Positions 62,846 through 64,000 of a DNA stretch of 64,000 nucleotides are shown here, piece by piece; positions within the stretch are counted from its first letter, which is position 1, and each line of letters begins with the position of its first letter. The notes under the pieces were generated by a model, which was not told the DNA's origin, ran no database searches, and was given only the letters and a program-made list of their open reading frames with translations. The stretch covers positions 167,702 to 231,701 of the forward strand of contig JAFEDS010000018.1 in the NCBI GenBank assembly GCA_018241505.1, written 5' to 3'. Position numbers and translations under genes: made by a program. The stretch is from Pseudomonadota bacterium. Lineage in GTDB: Bacteria > Pseudomonadota > Gammaproteobacteria > Steroidobacterales > Steroidobacteraceae.

Positions 62846-64000
<1,155 letters not shown>

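Overview
The window looks like chromosomal DNA of a GC-rich, aerobic, Gram-negative gammaproteobacterium. The evidence is the rimP-nusA-infB-rbfA-truB-rpsO-pnp block, a TonB-dependent receptor, lipoproteins and a Tat-exported CopA. The mix of TonB-driven amino-sugar use, protocatechuate 4,5-cleavage and a red-type Calvin operon would suit the Steroidobacter/Nevskiales neighbourhood; that placement is inference from gene content only. Genes are tightly packed. Many neighbours share ATGA, TGATG or TAATG junctions, and several convergent pairs overlap at their 3' ends. I found no tRNA, rRNA, CRISPR array, insertion sequence or integrase, and no stretch above 300 bases lacks a gene.

Layout. 1-2.1 kb: the end of a KaiC-like ATPase, a lone receiver protein and an exported MetX-like hydrolase. 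2.1-5.9 kb (minus): two large lipoproteins, at least one DUF4382-like. 6.0-9.8 kb: the ABC-F protein Uup, divergent from an RhlE helicase with an RGG-like tail. 9.9-14.3 kb: a copper-resistance operon copL-copA-copB-copC-copD. 14.2-16.2 kb (minus): cbbR and, just downstream of it, a metalloprotease with an 18-bp repeat tail. 16.4-24.8 kb: cbbLSXFPYZT, encoding red-type (form IC/D-like) RuBisCO, its activase CbbX, FBPase, phosphoribulokinase, two HAD repair phosphatases and transketolase. 24.8-26.1 kb: a ferritin-like protein divergent from a 2OG-Fe dioxygenase.

26.1-40.3 kb is an N-acetylglucosamine/chitooligosaccharide regulon. It holds nagA, a SIS-domain nagB-II and a GntR regulator on the minus strand, then a TonB receptor, a TPR-sulfotransferase, a GH20 hexosaminidase, an EIIA-HPr-EI fusion (NagF) and a GlcNAc permease (NagE) carrying an extra EIIB-like domain without the phosphorylated Cys. 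Together these would import chito-oligomers, cut them in the periplasm, phosphorylate GlcNAc on entry, then deacetylate and deaminate it. 40.4-43.4 kb: the mobile-mystery pair mmyA-mmyB (XRE regulator plus Fic protein) divergent from recQ. 43.5-49.5 kb: the lig genes for protocatechuate 4,5-cleavage, as a plus-strand ligI-A-B-C-J arm and a convergent galD-ligK arm. 49.6-50.5 kb: Ku. 50.7-55.8 kb (minus): hutC-hutU-hutI-hutH behind a perfect 18-bp palindrome. 55.8-64 kb: the translation/RNA-processing block, with a terminator-like leader before rimP and an opposed small lipoprotein gene wedged between truB and rpsO.

The most interesting items are the two-EIIB NagE, the matching 17-bp motifs in the nag control region, the TPR-sulfotransferase in that locus, the mmyAB module, the tandem terminators ahead of rimP, and the small lipoprotein whose C-terminus resembles the start of a TonB-receptor plug. 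None of these is proven novel from sequence alone.
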